From assembly GCF_016598485.1 (NCBI RefSeq), contig NZ_JAEMUW010000023.1, positions 31,089 through 95,088 of the forward strand: 64,000 bases of DNA, in the 5' to 3' direction. This DNA comes from Micromonospora coerulea. Its GTDB lineage: Bacteria > Actinomycetota > Actinomycetes > Mycobacteriales > Micromonosporaceae. The notes beneath the pieces are model-generated. The model did no database searches. It saw only the letters and a program-made list of their open reading frames with translations, and was not told the DNA's origin. How positions within the stretch are numbered: position 1 is the stretch's first letter; each line of letters starts with the position of its first letter. Below, one piece after another: positions 26,794-35,013 of this stretch. The position numbers and the translations under genes were made by a program.

Positions 26794-28124
26794 CCCCGCC
26801 TCCCTCGGCTGATCGCGGCCAGCCCGCCGGCCAGCAGCGCCACCGCGCCGGCCGCCACCGCCCCGACCACCTGGTACTGCCGGCGCACCCGGCGGCGCAC
26901 CTGGGCGTACGGGGTGGTGGAGAAGGAGACCAGCTCGTACTGCGAAACGTACCGGCCGGGCAGGGCCCGTTCCAGGGCGTGTTCGATGCGCTTGCGGGTC
27001 TGGAAGACCGGCGAGGCGACCTTGTCCCGCATCTCCACGAAGTTGGCCAGCGCCATCCGGGCGATCGCCTCGGCGTTGGCCTGCCGCCGGTGCTGGAACA
27101 GCGGCAGCGCCGCCGACCACTCGTCGCCGCACTCGTCGAGGCAGCGGTCCAGCTCCACCACGTCCTCGAACGCGCAGTTGGCGCCCTGGCCGTAGAACGG
27201 CACGATCGCGTGCGCGGCGTCGCCGAGCAGGCCGACCTTCCCGTCCACCTGCCAGGGGGTGCAGCGGACCGTGCCGAGCACGCCGACCGGGTTGTGCTGG
27301 TAGTCGTCGACGAGGTTCGGGGCCAGCGGCACCAGATCCGGATAGTGCTTCGCGAAGTGCTGCTCGATGGCCGCCGGGCTGCCCAGCGAGGCGAAGCTGG
27401 CAGTGCCGTGGGTCGGCCAGAAGAGCGTGCAGGTGAAGGAGCGGTCCGGGTTCGGCAGGGCGATCATCATCGAGGTGCCCCGCGGCCAGATGTGCAGCGC
27501 GTCCGGGTCGAGCGCGAAATCCCCGCCGACCGGCGGGACGGTGAGCTCCTTGTAGCCGTAGTCGAGGAAGTCCAGGCTCTCGGTCAGCACCCCGTACCCG
27601 AGGAGTTGCCCGCGCACGGCGGAGCCGGCGCCGTCGGCGCCCAGGACGACCGAGGCGGCGGCGCTGACCTTGCCCTGCGGGGTCTCGAAGGTCATCTCGC
27701 CGGTGGCCGGGTCGAGGCCGACCAGCCGGTGATCGAAGGCGATCCGCACCCCGGGCAGCTTGCCGGCCGTGTCGAGCAGCGCGTTGTTCAGCGCGCCCCG
27801 GCTGATCGAGTTGATCGCCCGGTCGCCAGAGACGCTGTACGACTGGAACTGCGCCGCCCCCGCCACCGGGTGGATCATCCGGCCGCGCATCGGCAGCGCG
27901 TCCGCCATCACCTGCTCGGCCAGGCCGATCCGACGCAGCGCGTCGAGGCCGCGCTCGGACAGCGCCAGGTTGATCGAGCGACCCCGCTCGACCGTGCCGG
28001 TACGCGGATCCGGCCGCCGCTCGTAGAGGGCCACCGGGTACCCGCGCCGGGCCAGGAAGCAGGCCAGCAGGCAGCCGGCCAGCCCGGCCCCGACCACGGC
28101 GATCTCGTCGCGCTCCGTACTCAT
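26790..28124 (-). CDS. kmo: Kynurenine 3-monooxygenase with C-terminal membrane helix
   Basis: A 444-residue FAD-dependent aromatic hydroxylase that converts kynurenine to 3-hydroxykynurenine with NADPH and O2. Marks are the dinucleotide motif VVGAGLAGCLLACFLARRG (residues 9-27), RSINLALSERGLDALR, and the second FAD motif GLLGDAAHAIVPFYGQGANCAFED. The last 28 residues hold a hydrophobic helix (VVGAVAAGAVALLAGGLAA) followed by RGRRG, which suggests membrane anchoring like the mitochondrial enzyme. The start overlaps the kynureninase stop by one base. Confidence 0.95.
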   Translation of the reverse strand: MSTERDEIAVVGAGLAGCLLACFLARRGYPVALYERRPDPRTGTVERGRSINLALSERGLDALRRIGLAEQVMADALPMRGRMIHPVAGAAQFQSYSVSGDRAINSISRGALNNALLDTAGKLPGVRIAFDHRLVGLDPATGEMTFETPQGKVSAAASVVLGADGAGSAVRGQLLGYGVLTESLDFLDYGYKELTVPPVGGDFALDPDALHIWPRGTSMMIALPNPDRSFTCTLFWPTHGTASFASLGSPAAIEQHFAKHYPDLVPLAPNLVDDYQHNPVGVLGTVRCTPWQVDGKVGLLGDAAHAIVPFYGQGANCAFEDVVELDRCLDECGDEWSAALPLFQHRRQANAEAIARMALANFVEMRDKVASPVFQTRKRIEHALERALPGRYVSQYELVSFSTTPYAQVRRRVRRQYQVVGAVAAGAVALLAGGLAAISRGRRG

Positions 28125-29398
28125 CAATGCTTCTCCACCGTCGCGGCCAGCGCGTCGGCGACCCGCCAGCAGTCGTGGTACGTCGAATAGAGCGGCACCG
28201 CGGCGAACCGGACGACGTTCGGTTCCCGGGCGTCGGCGATCACGCCGTGCTCGTGGCGCAGCCGCTTGGTCAGCTCGTTGGCGCTGCCCACCCCGATCCG
28301 CACCGAGAGCTGGCAGCCCCGGCGCTCCGGGTCGCGCGGCGTGATCACGGTCAACGGCCGGTCGGCGGTCACCTCGTCGAGCAGCCGCTCCAGATATCCG
28401 GTGAGCCGCAGGCTGCGCTCGCGCAGGGCCGGCATGCCGACGGCGTCGAAGAGCTCCAGCGAGGTGCGGACCGGGCCCATCGCGAAGATCGGCGGGTTGG
28501 AGATCTGCCAGGCCTCCACGGTGGCCGGCGGCCGGGAGACCGGGGTCATCTCGAACCGGGTGGCCGCCGCGGTGCTCCACCAGCCCTCGAAGCGCGGCAG
28601 GTCGGGGTCGCCGAGGTGCCGCTCGTGGACGAAGACGCCGGCGAGGGCGCCCGGCCCGGAGTTGAGGTACTTGTAGGAACACCAGGCGGCAAAGTCGACG
28701 TCCCAGTCGTGCAGCGCCAGCGGCACGTTGCCCACCGCGTGCGCCAGGTCCCAGCCCACGACCGCCCCGGCGGCCCGGCCGGCGGCGGTGATCGCCGGGA
28801 TGTCCATCAGCTCGCCGGTCAGGTAGTTGACCCCGCCGAGCAGCACCAGCGCCACGGTGTCGCCCTCGGCGGCCAGGAAGTCGGTGACGTCCTCCGTCCG
28901 GAGGGTGTCCTCGCCGGCGCGCGGGGTCAGCCGGACCACCGTGGTGTCCGGGTCGAGGCCGTGGAAGCGGGCCTGGCTGCGCACCGCGTAGCTGTCCGAC
29001 GGGAAGGCGCTGTCCTCGATGACGATCCGGGTCCGCGCGCCCGTCGGCCGGTAGAAGCTCACCATCAGCAGGTGCAGGTTGACCGTGAGGGAGTTCATCA
29101 CCACGGTCTCCGCGGGCCGGGCGCCGACCAGTCGCGCGGCCGGCGCCGTCAACAGCTCGTGGTACGGCAGCCAGGGCCGCTCCGCCTCCAGGTGCCCCTC
29201 CACGCCCAGCCGGCTCCACGCCGCCAGGTCGGCCAGCAGTTCGTCCCGGGTGGCCCGGGGCTGGAGGCCGAGCGAGTTTCCGGCCAGGTACGCCACCTCG
29301 GGGTAGCGCCCACCCTCGGCCGGCGGCACGTGGAACAGGTGCCGGCGTCCGGGGTCGGCGGCGTCCAGGCGGTGCGCTTCGCTTTCCAGGGAGTTCAT
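28124..29398 (-). CDS. kynU: Kynureninase
   Basis: A 424-residue PLP enzyme cleaving 3-hydroxykynurenine (or kynurenine) to 3-hydroxyanthranilate (or anthranilate) plus alanine. Marks are YLAGNSLGLQPRA near the start, the IEDSAFPSDSYA segment, GWDLAHAVGNVPL, and the PLP lysine in WCSYKYLNSGPGALAG. Kynureninase with KMO and 3-HAO in one operon indicates flux through the 3-hydroxy branch. GGAGAAGAG precedes the ATG at 29398, and 14 bases separate it from kynA. Confidence 0.96.
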   Translation of the reverse strand: MNSLESEAHRLDAADPGRRHLFHVPPAEGGRYPEVAYLAGNSLGLQPRATRDELLADLAAWSRLGVEGHLEAERPWLPYHELLTAPAARLVGARPAETVVMNSLTVNLHLLMVSFYRPTGARTRIVIEDSAFPSDSYAVRSQARFHGLDPDTTVVRLTPRAGEDTLRTEDVTDFLAAEGDTVALVLLGGVNYLTGELMDIPAITAAGRAAGAVVGWDLAHAVGNVPLALHDWDVDFAAWCSYKYLNSGPGALAGVFVHERHLGDPDLPRFEGWWSTAAATRFEMTPVSRPPATVEAWQISNPPIFAMGPVRTSLELFDAVGMPALRERSLRLTGYLERLLDEVTADRPLTVITPRDPERRGCQLSVRIGVGSANELTKRLRHEHGVIADAREPNVVRFAAVPLYSTYHDCWRVADALAATVEKH

Positions 29399-29412
29399 GT
29401 GCTCTTCTCCGG

Positions 29413-30321
29413 TCACATCGCGGTCCGGGCCGACCACAGCTCCGGGAAGACCACCCGGGCCATGCTGCGCTGCAACCAGGCCAGCCCGGCGGAGCCGCCG
29501 CTGCCGACCTTGGCACCCATGGTCCGCTGCACCGCCTTGATGTGGTGCCAGCGCCAGTCGCCGAACCGCTCGGCCACCTCGGTCAACGCCTCCCCGAGCA
29601 GCCTCAGGTGGTTGTCCGGGCCACCGTCGGCGTAGATCCGCACCCAGGCCGCCTCGACCGCCGGGTCCGGCTCGTGCTCGACCGCCACGTCCCGGTCCAG
29701 CAGCTCGGCGGGAAGGTCGAAGCCGCGCCGGGAGAGCAGGGCCACCACGTCGTCCCACAGGCTCGGCGCGGCGAGCGCGGCGGTCAGCTCGGCGTACACC
29801 TCGGTCTGCCGGCGGAACGGGCGGATCAGCGTCGGGTCGCGCAGGCCGAGCAGGAACTCCAGCTGCCGGTACATCGCCGACTGGAAGCCGGACCCCTCGC
29901 CGAGCAGGTTGCGGAACCGGTTGAAGTCCGCCGGGGTCATCCAGCGCAGGCCCTGCCAGGCGGCGTTCAATCCCTCCAGGTGCAGGGCGGCGCGGCGCAG
30001 CGAGGGCAGCGCCTCCCAGATCCGGTCGGCCTGCAGCTGTCGCTGGGCCTCGCGCAGCTCGTGGCAGGTCAGCCCGAAGTACAGCTCCATGATCTGGCTG
30101 ACCATCAGGAAGGACATCTCGCCCGGGTCGTCGCTGAGCGGCTGCTGGAGCCGGTGCAGCGTGCTCGCCCGCACGTACGCGTCGTAGGGCACCCGCTCGG
30201 CGAACTCCAGCGTCGGTTCGCCGCCGTTGCGCGCCGCCCGGGCCGCCCGCTGCTGCGGGGTGGCCGGACGTACCGCCGCGGTCACCATCGGTGACCGCAG
30301 GTCCGTCTGCTCCACTGTCAT
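29413..30321 (-). CDS. kynA: Tryptophan 2,3-dioxygenase
   Basis: A 302-residue haem dioxygenase opening the indole ring of tryptophan to N-formylkynurenine, the entry step of the operon. Marks are LTCHELREAQRQL, FNRFRNLLGEGSGFQSAMYRQLEFLLG, and the haem-ligand region GDWRWHHIKAVQRTMGAKVGSGGSAG with the C-terminal glycine-serine loop. The start at 30321 has GGAGGG directly upstream; the first 40 residues are not conserved in type. It is the first gene of the minus-strand operon, facing the Lrp-type regulator. Confidence 0.96.
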   Translation of the reverse strand: MTVEQTDLRSPMVTAAVRPATPQQRAARAARNGGEPTLEFAERVPYDAYVRASTLHRLQQPLSDDPGEMSFLMVSQIMELYFGLTCHELREAQRQLQADRIWEALPSLRRAALHLEGLNAAWQGLRWMTPADFNRFRNLLGEGSGFQSAMYRQLEFLLGLRDPTLIRPFRRQTEVYAELTAALAAPSLWDDVVALLSRRGFDLPAELLDRDVAVEHEPDPAVEAAWVRIYADGGPDNHLRLLGEALTEVAERFGDWRWHHIKAVQRTMGAKVGSGGSAGLAWLQRSMARVVFPELWSARTAM

Positions 30322-30459
30322 CTCCCTCCGTACGCCGGGTAGCGTCATGATCCCGCAGCTGGATCGGCAGATGGAATGCCTGTTCAACGGCGGTACGGTG
30401 GGCGGACCTGCCGGATCGAAACCGGATTCGGATTCGGGTTCACGAAGGAAAGGTCACGC
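30322..30459. promoter_or_regulatory. Divergent control region, kyn operon and Lrp regulator
   Basis: A 138-bp region between the opposed starts of kynA and the Lrp/AsnC gene. It must hold both promoters. Near the regulator start lies a short direct repeat (GGATTCGGATTCGG, about 30424-30437), and GATCCCGCAGCTGGATC lies about 30350-30366. Operator function is inferred from position only. Confidence 0.55.
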
Positions 30460-30933
30460 ATGGACGACATGGACTGGGCGCTACTGCGGGAGCTCCAGGC
30501 CGACGCCCGGCTCTCGTTCAGCGAGCTGTCCCGGCGGGTGCACCTGTCACCGCCGGCGGTGGCCGAGCGGGTCCGCCGGCTGGAGGAGTCGGGCGTGATC
30601 ACCGGCTACCACACGCACGTCGACCTGGCCCGGGCCGGCCGCAGCGTGGTCGCGCTGATCCGGATGTCCTGCTACGGCCCGCGCTGCATCCTGCACGACC
30701 CCGAGGTGGCCGGCTGGCCGGAGATCCTGGAGATCCACCGGATCACCGGGGACGCGTGCAGCATGCTCAAGGTGGCGGCCGGGTCGATCGACGAGTTCGA
30801 GGGGGTCATCGACCGCCTCGCCCCGTACGGCCAACCGTCGAGCACCATGGTGCTGTCCACTCCGCTGGACTGGCAGCCGGTGACCCCGCTCCCGCCGCCG
30901 GGCGGCGCGACCCCACCGGCCCGCCGCCGCTGA
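30460..30933 (+). CDS. Lrp/AsnC family regulator of the kynurenine operon
   Basis: A 157-residue Lrp/AsnC regulator: N-terminal helix-turn-helix (ALLRELQADARLSFSELSRRV, then HLSPPAVAERVRRLEESGVITGY) and a RAM ligand-binding domain (about residues 65-140). It is divergent from kynA. In Pseudomonas the kyn genes are controlled by KynR, also an Lrp/AsnC protein responding to kynurenine, so the same role is likely here. The start at 30460 (MDDMDWALL) fits the family start and has GAAAGG upstream. Confidence 0.9.
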   Translation: MDDMDWALLRELQADARLSFSELSRRVHLSPPAVAERVRRLEESGVITGYHTHVDLARAGRSVVALIRMSCYGPRCILHDPEVAGWPEILEIHRITGDACSMLKVAAGSIDEFEGVIDRLAPYGQPSSTMVLSTPLDWQPVTPLPPPGGATPPARRR

Positions 30934-31019
30934 CCGGGGTTTGCCCCTGGGCCAGCGGGAATGCAGCCCGCACTGCCCGTCAGCAGGATTCCGGTGCACC
31001 GCACCGGAAGGGGGGAATC

Positions 31020-31529
31020 ATGCGGGGGCTTGTGACACATCGCGCCCTGTCCGCCGTACTGGGGGTGCTGGTGCTGATCGGGGCGTTCGTCCTGAGTACC
31101 GGCACCCCGGCCCGGGCCGGGGAGAACACGTTCGTCGAGGTCACGCCGAACAGCGCGCAGGCCGGCAGCCGGGTGAACATCCGGGCCAGCTGCGACAACG
31201 ACAACAACCGCCAGGCGGAGGTGAACTCGGACGCCTTCGGCCGGGTGATGCTCCGCCCGGACAACGGCTTCCTCACTGGCGCCGTCACCATCCCGGGGAA
31301 CAAGGCGCCCGGGGACTACCCGGTCGACCTGCGCTGCAACAACGGCAACACCGCGTCCACCATCCTCACCGTGCTGAACATGGCCCAGCCGAGCAAGGGC
31401 CCGGCGACCGGCGGCGGTGGCACCGCGACCGGCCGGGGCACCGGCTCGCTGCTGCTGGTCGGTGGGCTCGTCGCGGTGGCGGTGGTGGCCGGCGTCAGCG
31501 CTCGTCGCAGGACCGGGTCCCGCGTCTGA
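31020..31529 (+). CDS. Exported protein with C-terminal membrane anchor
   Basis: A 169-residue protein with a signal peptide (about residues 1-33, ending TPARAGE), a small domain with two cysteines (SCDNDNN, DLRCNNGN) that may form a disulfide, a Gly/Thr-rich linker, and a C-terminal hydrophobic helix followed by ARRRTGSRV. This resembles sortase-sorted surface proteins, but no clear LPxTG motif is seen. AGGGGGG precedes the ATG. It lies 12 bp upstream of the class F sortase and is probably co-transcribed. Confidence 0.8.
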   Translation: MRGLVTHRALSAVLGVLVLIGAFVLSTGTPARAGENTFVEVTPNSAQAGSRVNIRASCDNDNNRQAEVNSDAFGRVMLRPDNGFLTGAVTIPGNKAPGDYPVDLRCNNGNTASTILTVLNMAQPSKGPATGGGGTATGRGTGSLLLVGGLVAVAVVAGVSARRRTGSRV

Positions 31530-31541
31530 CGAGGTGCGGCC

Positions 31542-32876
31542 ATGGCCCGCTCACCTGACCGGGGCGCCCGCCCGACATCAGACCCGGACACGGCCGCCCG
31601 CGGCCGGATCACCGGGACGGCGCGGGGCCGGATGGCACGAACCCGCCCGACCGGGACCGTCAGCGGCCGCCCGGCCGGAACGGTTCTGGGCCGGATCACC
31701 GGGACGGCGCGCGGCCGGATGGCACGAGCCCGCCCGACCGGGACGGTCAGCGGCCGCCCGACCGGAACGGTTCTGGGCCGCCCGACCGGGACGGTTCTGG
31801 GCCGCCCGACCGCGACGGCCAGCGGCCGCCCGACCGGGACGGTTCTGGGCCGGATCACCGGGACGGCGCGGGGCCGGATGGCACGAGGCCGCCCGACCGG
31901 GACGGTCAGCGACCGCCGGGCCGGGACGGTTCTGGGCCGGATCACCGGAGCGGCGCGGGGCCGCCAGGTCGGGGCCGGGCGGGGCCGGGACGACCGGGCG
32001 ACGCGACGCGGCGTCGACGCGGCCACGCCGCGCCGGCAGCCCCCGCAGCCGTCCGCCGGCCGGGGGCGGGACCCCGGCCGGACCGGGAGCCACGGCGCGG
32101 CCGCGGCGCGGTTGCTGTCCCAGGCGGCGCGCCGGTTCGCCCGCGCGGCCGGGCACGCCTTCACGGCCAGCGTCCCCACAACCGACCCACGGGCCCGGCC
32201 GGTGTCCGCCGCGGCCGTACGGGCGGCAACGGCGACCGGCCGGTGGCGGTCCGTGCGACAACGCGGTCCGGGCGCCCCGGTGCTGGTGATCGCGGCGCTG
32301 ATGGTGCTGATCGTGGCGATGCTCGGCGTGGAACGCGTCACCGGGATCAGCGTGCTGCCGGACCAGCTCAGCGCCGGCCTGCGCCCGCCGCCGAAGAAGT
32401 TCCCGGTGCTGCCGGCGAGCCCACCGACGGACATCGCGATCGGCCGGATCGACCTGCGGGCCCCGGTGCACCGGGTCGGCATCGCGCCGGACGGCAGCAT
32501 CGCGGTGCCGGACGTCGGACGCTCCGGCGAGGCCGGCTGGTACGACCAGGGACCGACCCCCGGCCAGTACGGCCCGGCGGTGATCGTCGGGCACGTGGAC
32601 ACCACCACCGGACCGGCCGTCTTCCACGAGCTGAAGAACCTGGACGACGGCGACCGGGTCGAGGTGACCCGGGCGGACCGGTCGGTGGCCGTCTTCGAGG
32701 TCACCTCGGTGCAGCGGTACGGCAAGGAGCGGCTGCCCGTCGACGAGGTCTTCGGGGACTTCAGCCGGCCCAACCTGCGCCTGATCACCTGCGGCGGCCG
32801 CTGGGTCGGCGGCCAGACCGGGTACGCCGACAACCTGGTGGTCTACGCGTCCCTGGTCCAGGCGCGTCGCGCCTGA
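31542..32876 (+). CDS. Class F sortase with long repeat-built N-terminus
   Basis: A 444-residue protein. Residues 21 to about 145 are built from basic Arg/Gly/Thr repeats. A membrane helix lies at about 247-263, followed by an extracytoplasmic sortase domain. Catalytic residues are His351 (VIVGHVDTT), Cys417 (LITCGG) and the Arg after it (Arg420). Actinobacterial class F sortases normally have short N-termini, so the roughly 240 cytoplasmic residues are unusual. GAGGTG precedes the ATG. The neighbouring exported protein is the obvious candidate substrate. Confidence 0.85.
   Translation: MARSPDRGARPTSDPDTAARGRITGTARGRMARTRPTGTVSGRPAGTVLGRITGTARGRMARARPTGTVSGRPTGTVLGRPTGTVLGRPTATASGRPTGTVLGRITGTARGRMARGRPTGTVSDRRAGTVLGRITGAARGRQVGAGRGRDDRATRRGVDAATPRRQPPQPSAGRGRDPGRTGSHGAAAARLLSQAARRFARAAGHAFTASVPTTDPRARPVSAAAVRAATATGRWRSVRQRGPGAPVLVIAALMVLIVAMLGVERVTGISVLPDQLSAGLRPPPKKFPVLPASPPTDIAIGRIDLRAPVHRVGIAPDGSIAVPDVGRSGEAGWYDQGPTPGQYGPAVIVGHVDTTTGPAVFHELKNLDDGDRVEVTRADRSVAVFEVTSVQRYGKERLPVDEVFGDFSRPNLRLITCGGRWVGGQTGYADNLVVYASLVQARRA
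31602..31985 (+). repeat. In-frame tandem repeats (87 bp units plus 24 bp sub-units)
   Basis: Three near-identical 29-codon units (31602-31688, 31689-31775, 31848-31934) encode GRITGTARGRMARxRPTGTV then SGRPxGTVL. Three 8-codon sub-repeats (GRPTGTVL type, 31776-31847) sit between units two and three, and a partial fourth unit follows. All stay in frame with the sortase gene. Confidence 0.9.
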
Positions 32877-32883
32877 CCCGCGG

Positions 32884-33420
32884 TCAGGCCGCCACCTCGG
32901 GCTCGCGCAGGTCGAGCCAGTCCGCCCAGCGCGGGTCGGGCGCCCGGTGGCCGAGCACCCGCCAGGCCGTCCCCTTGGGGGCCGCGGGCAGGCTGTGCAG
33001 CCGCCAACCCAGCTCGGCCGGGGTCTTGTCACCCTTGGTGTGGTTGCAGCGGGCACAGGCGGCGACCACGTTCTCCCAGGCGTGCCGGCCGCCTCGGCTG
33101 CGCGGGAAGACGTGGTCGATGGTCTCCGCCGGGCCCCGGCAGTAGGCGCAGCGCCAGCCGTCCCGGGCGAAGATCGCCCGGCGGGAGAGCCCGACGTGGG
33201 TTCGGTACGGCACCCGGACGAAGCGGGTCAGCCGGACCACCGAGGGCACCGGAAGGGCGTTGCGGGCGCTGTGCAGGACGCCGTCGCCGTCGGCGACGCA
33301 GACGGCCTTGGCCGACAGGACGAGGATCGCGGCGCGACGCACCGACACGACACACAGCGGCTCGTAGGTGGCGTTGAGGACCAACGCGCCGGAGCCCGCC
33401 GTGGGTCGTATGTCAGGCAT
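32884..33420 (-). CDS. HNH endonuclease family protein
   Basis: A 178-residue protein of the HNH type common in actinomycetes. The N-terminal part is VLNATYEPLCVVSVRRAAILVL. The HNH site is RDGWRCAYCRGPAETIDHVFPRSRGGRHAWENVVAACARCNHTKGD in outline: a CxxC pair, the catalytic His in TIDH, Asn in WENVV, and a second CxxC pair with NH. ATG at 33420 is preferred because GGGAGG lies nine bases upstream. The target is unknown; the gene is not near a phage or restriction system. Confidence 0.88.
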   Translation of the reverse strand: MPDIRPTAGSGALVLNATYEPLCVVSVRRAAILVLSAKAVCVADGDGVLHSARNALPVPSVVRLTRFVRVPYRTHVGLSRRAIFARDGWRCAYCRGPAETIDHVFPRSRGGRHAWENVVAACARCNHTKGDKTPAELGWRLHSLPAAPKGTAWRVLGHRAPDPRWADWLDLREPEVAA

Positions 33421-33694
33421 CGTGCTCACCCTCCCGGTCCAGCTGCTCCCGCCGCTGTCGTGCCGGCGCGCACCCGCGGGCAGCGGGGAGCCGCACCGAC
33501 ACCGGCCGGATCACCGACGTCCGTTGCGCCAATCGTCCCTGATCGGACCCCGGATTGCACGCACTAATCCGGGGTACCCACCGGAACCTGCCGTGGCCCG
33601 TGCCAAGTTGACCGGTTCCGCCCGGGTTGATCACCGCCGGGACGGCCGGAGGGTCGACAGCGGGCGTCCAGCGTCGTTGCGGTACGAAGACAGG

Positions 33695-34753
33695 GTGAGT
33701 ACCCCCAGCCTGATTCCCCTCGCCGAGCCGATCCTGCCCAGCCCCGGCCCGACGCCAAGTCCCGAATGCCTGCAGGAGGCGCTCTGCAAGGGAGCCTGGG
33801 ACCTCACCAACTCGGTCTGGTTCGCCGAGGGCAGCTACTGGATCCTGCTCAAGCCGCTCCGGGTCATCCTGATCCTGCTGCTCGCCGTCGTCGCCCGCTG
33901 GGCGGTGCACCGGACGATCAACCGGCTGGTGCGGACCACCACCGAGGGCGCGGTGCCGACCATGCTGCGGCCGCTGCGGGAGCGGATCCCCAGCGCCGCG
34001 CTCGAGCCGGAGCAGTTCGTGCCGGAGCGGCGGCGGCAGCGCGCCGAGGCGATCGGCTCGGTGCTGCGGAGCCTGGTCACCGCGTTCATCTTCGGCATCG
34101 CGCTGCTGATGGTGCTCAAGGAGTTCAGCTTCGACCTGGCGCCGCTGCTGGCCAGCGCCGGCATCGCCGGGGTGGCGCTCGGTTTCGGCGCGCAGAGTCT
34201 GGTCAAGGACCTGATCGCCGGCCTGTTCATGCTGATCGAGGACCAGTACGGCGTCGGCGACACCGTCGACCTGGGCGAGGCGACCGGGGTGGTGGAGTCG
34301 GTCGGCCTGCGGGTCACCACCGTGCGGGACGGCCGGGGGGTCCTCTGGTACATCCGCAACGGCGAGATCGTCCGGGTCGGCAACAAGAGCCAGGGCTGGG
34401 CGCTGGTCGTGGTCGACCTGCCGATCGGCTTCGCCGGCACGGAGGAGGCGACCGCGGTGCTGCGGACCGCGGCGGCGTCGGTGGCGATGGACCCGGAGCT
34501 GGCCACGCAGATTGTCGAGGAGCCCGAGGTGCTCGGCGTCGAACAGATCACCGTGGACGGCGCGGTGATCCGTACGGTGGTCAAGACGACCGCCGACGGC
34601 CAGTTCGCGATCGGCCGGGAGCTGCGCCGGCGGCTCGCCGAGGCGCTGGAGAACTCCGGCATCACCGCCCGGATCGCCGCCGGCCGGCTCTACCCGGGGA
34701 TGCCGGCCCCGGCGCCCGTTCGGGGCGAGACCGGCACGGGCGGCGCCACCTGA
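33695..34753 (+). CDS. MscS-type mechanosensitive channel
   Basis: A 352-residue small-conductance mechanosensitive channel homologue. There are membrane helices at about 45-66 and 124-144, and the pore-lining TM3 in LAPLLASAGIAGVALGFGAQSLVKDLIAGLFMLIEDQY. The beta domain follows (VGDTVDLGEATGVVESVGLRVTTVRDGRG...IRNGEIVRVGNKSQGWA), then the C-terminal alpha/beta domain. The channel releases solutes during osmotic down-shock. The GTG start at 33695 has only a weak ribosome binding site. Confidence 0.9.
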   Translation: MSTPSLIPLAEPILPSPGPTPSPECLQEALCKGAWDLTNSVWFAEGSYWILLKPLRVILILLLAVVARWAVHRTINRLVRTTTEGAVPTMLRPLRERIPSAALEPEQFVPERRRQRAEAIGSVLRSLVTAFIFGIALLMVLKEFSFDLAPLLASAGIAGVALGFGAQSLVKDLIAGLFMLIEDQYGVGDTVDLGEATGVVESVGLRVTTVRDGRGVLWYIRNGEIVRVGNKSQGWALVVVDLPIGFAGTEEATAVLRTAAASVAMDPELATQIVEEPEVLGVEQITVDGAVIRTVVKTTADGQFAIGRELRRRLAEALENSGITARIAAGRLYPGMPAPAPVRGETGTGGAT

Positions 34754-34904
34754 GACCCGCGGGTGCCGTCCCGGCGGTACGGACGATCCGGGGGTCGCGG
34801 ACCACGCGGCCCCTCGGGTATCGTCCGTTCGTTCAGTCGGAGATGCGACGATCGACCCGTTCGCCCTAGCCAGTTGTCAGACGATCGGGCAGAATCCGGT
34901 GCAA

Positions 34905-34925
34905 CACGCTCCCCCCGGGAGCGTG
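34905..34925. terminator. Perfect 9-bp hairpin between mscS-type and MFS genes
   Basis: CACGCTCCC pairs perfectly with GGGAGCGTG across a three-base loop. It lies about 150 bases after the channel gene stop and 89 bases before the MFS start. It could end the upstream transcript or sit in the MFS leader; position does not decide. Confidence 0.45.
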
Positions 34926-35013
34926 CTCGTGTCCTCGCTGATCCGTAGATCTGACGACGGTTCCCGAGCAGGTCATCACGAGTGGCCCGCCCTGGGGAAC
35001 GATGGAGGCGACG

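Noticed and set aside
31578..33056. Long minus-strand frame opposite the sortase repeats
   Set aside because: It owes its openness to the repeat and GC bias; the plus-strand frame has a ribosome site and a catalytic sortase domain.
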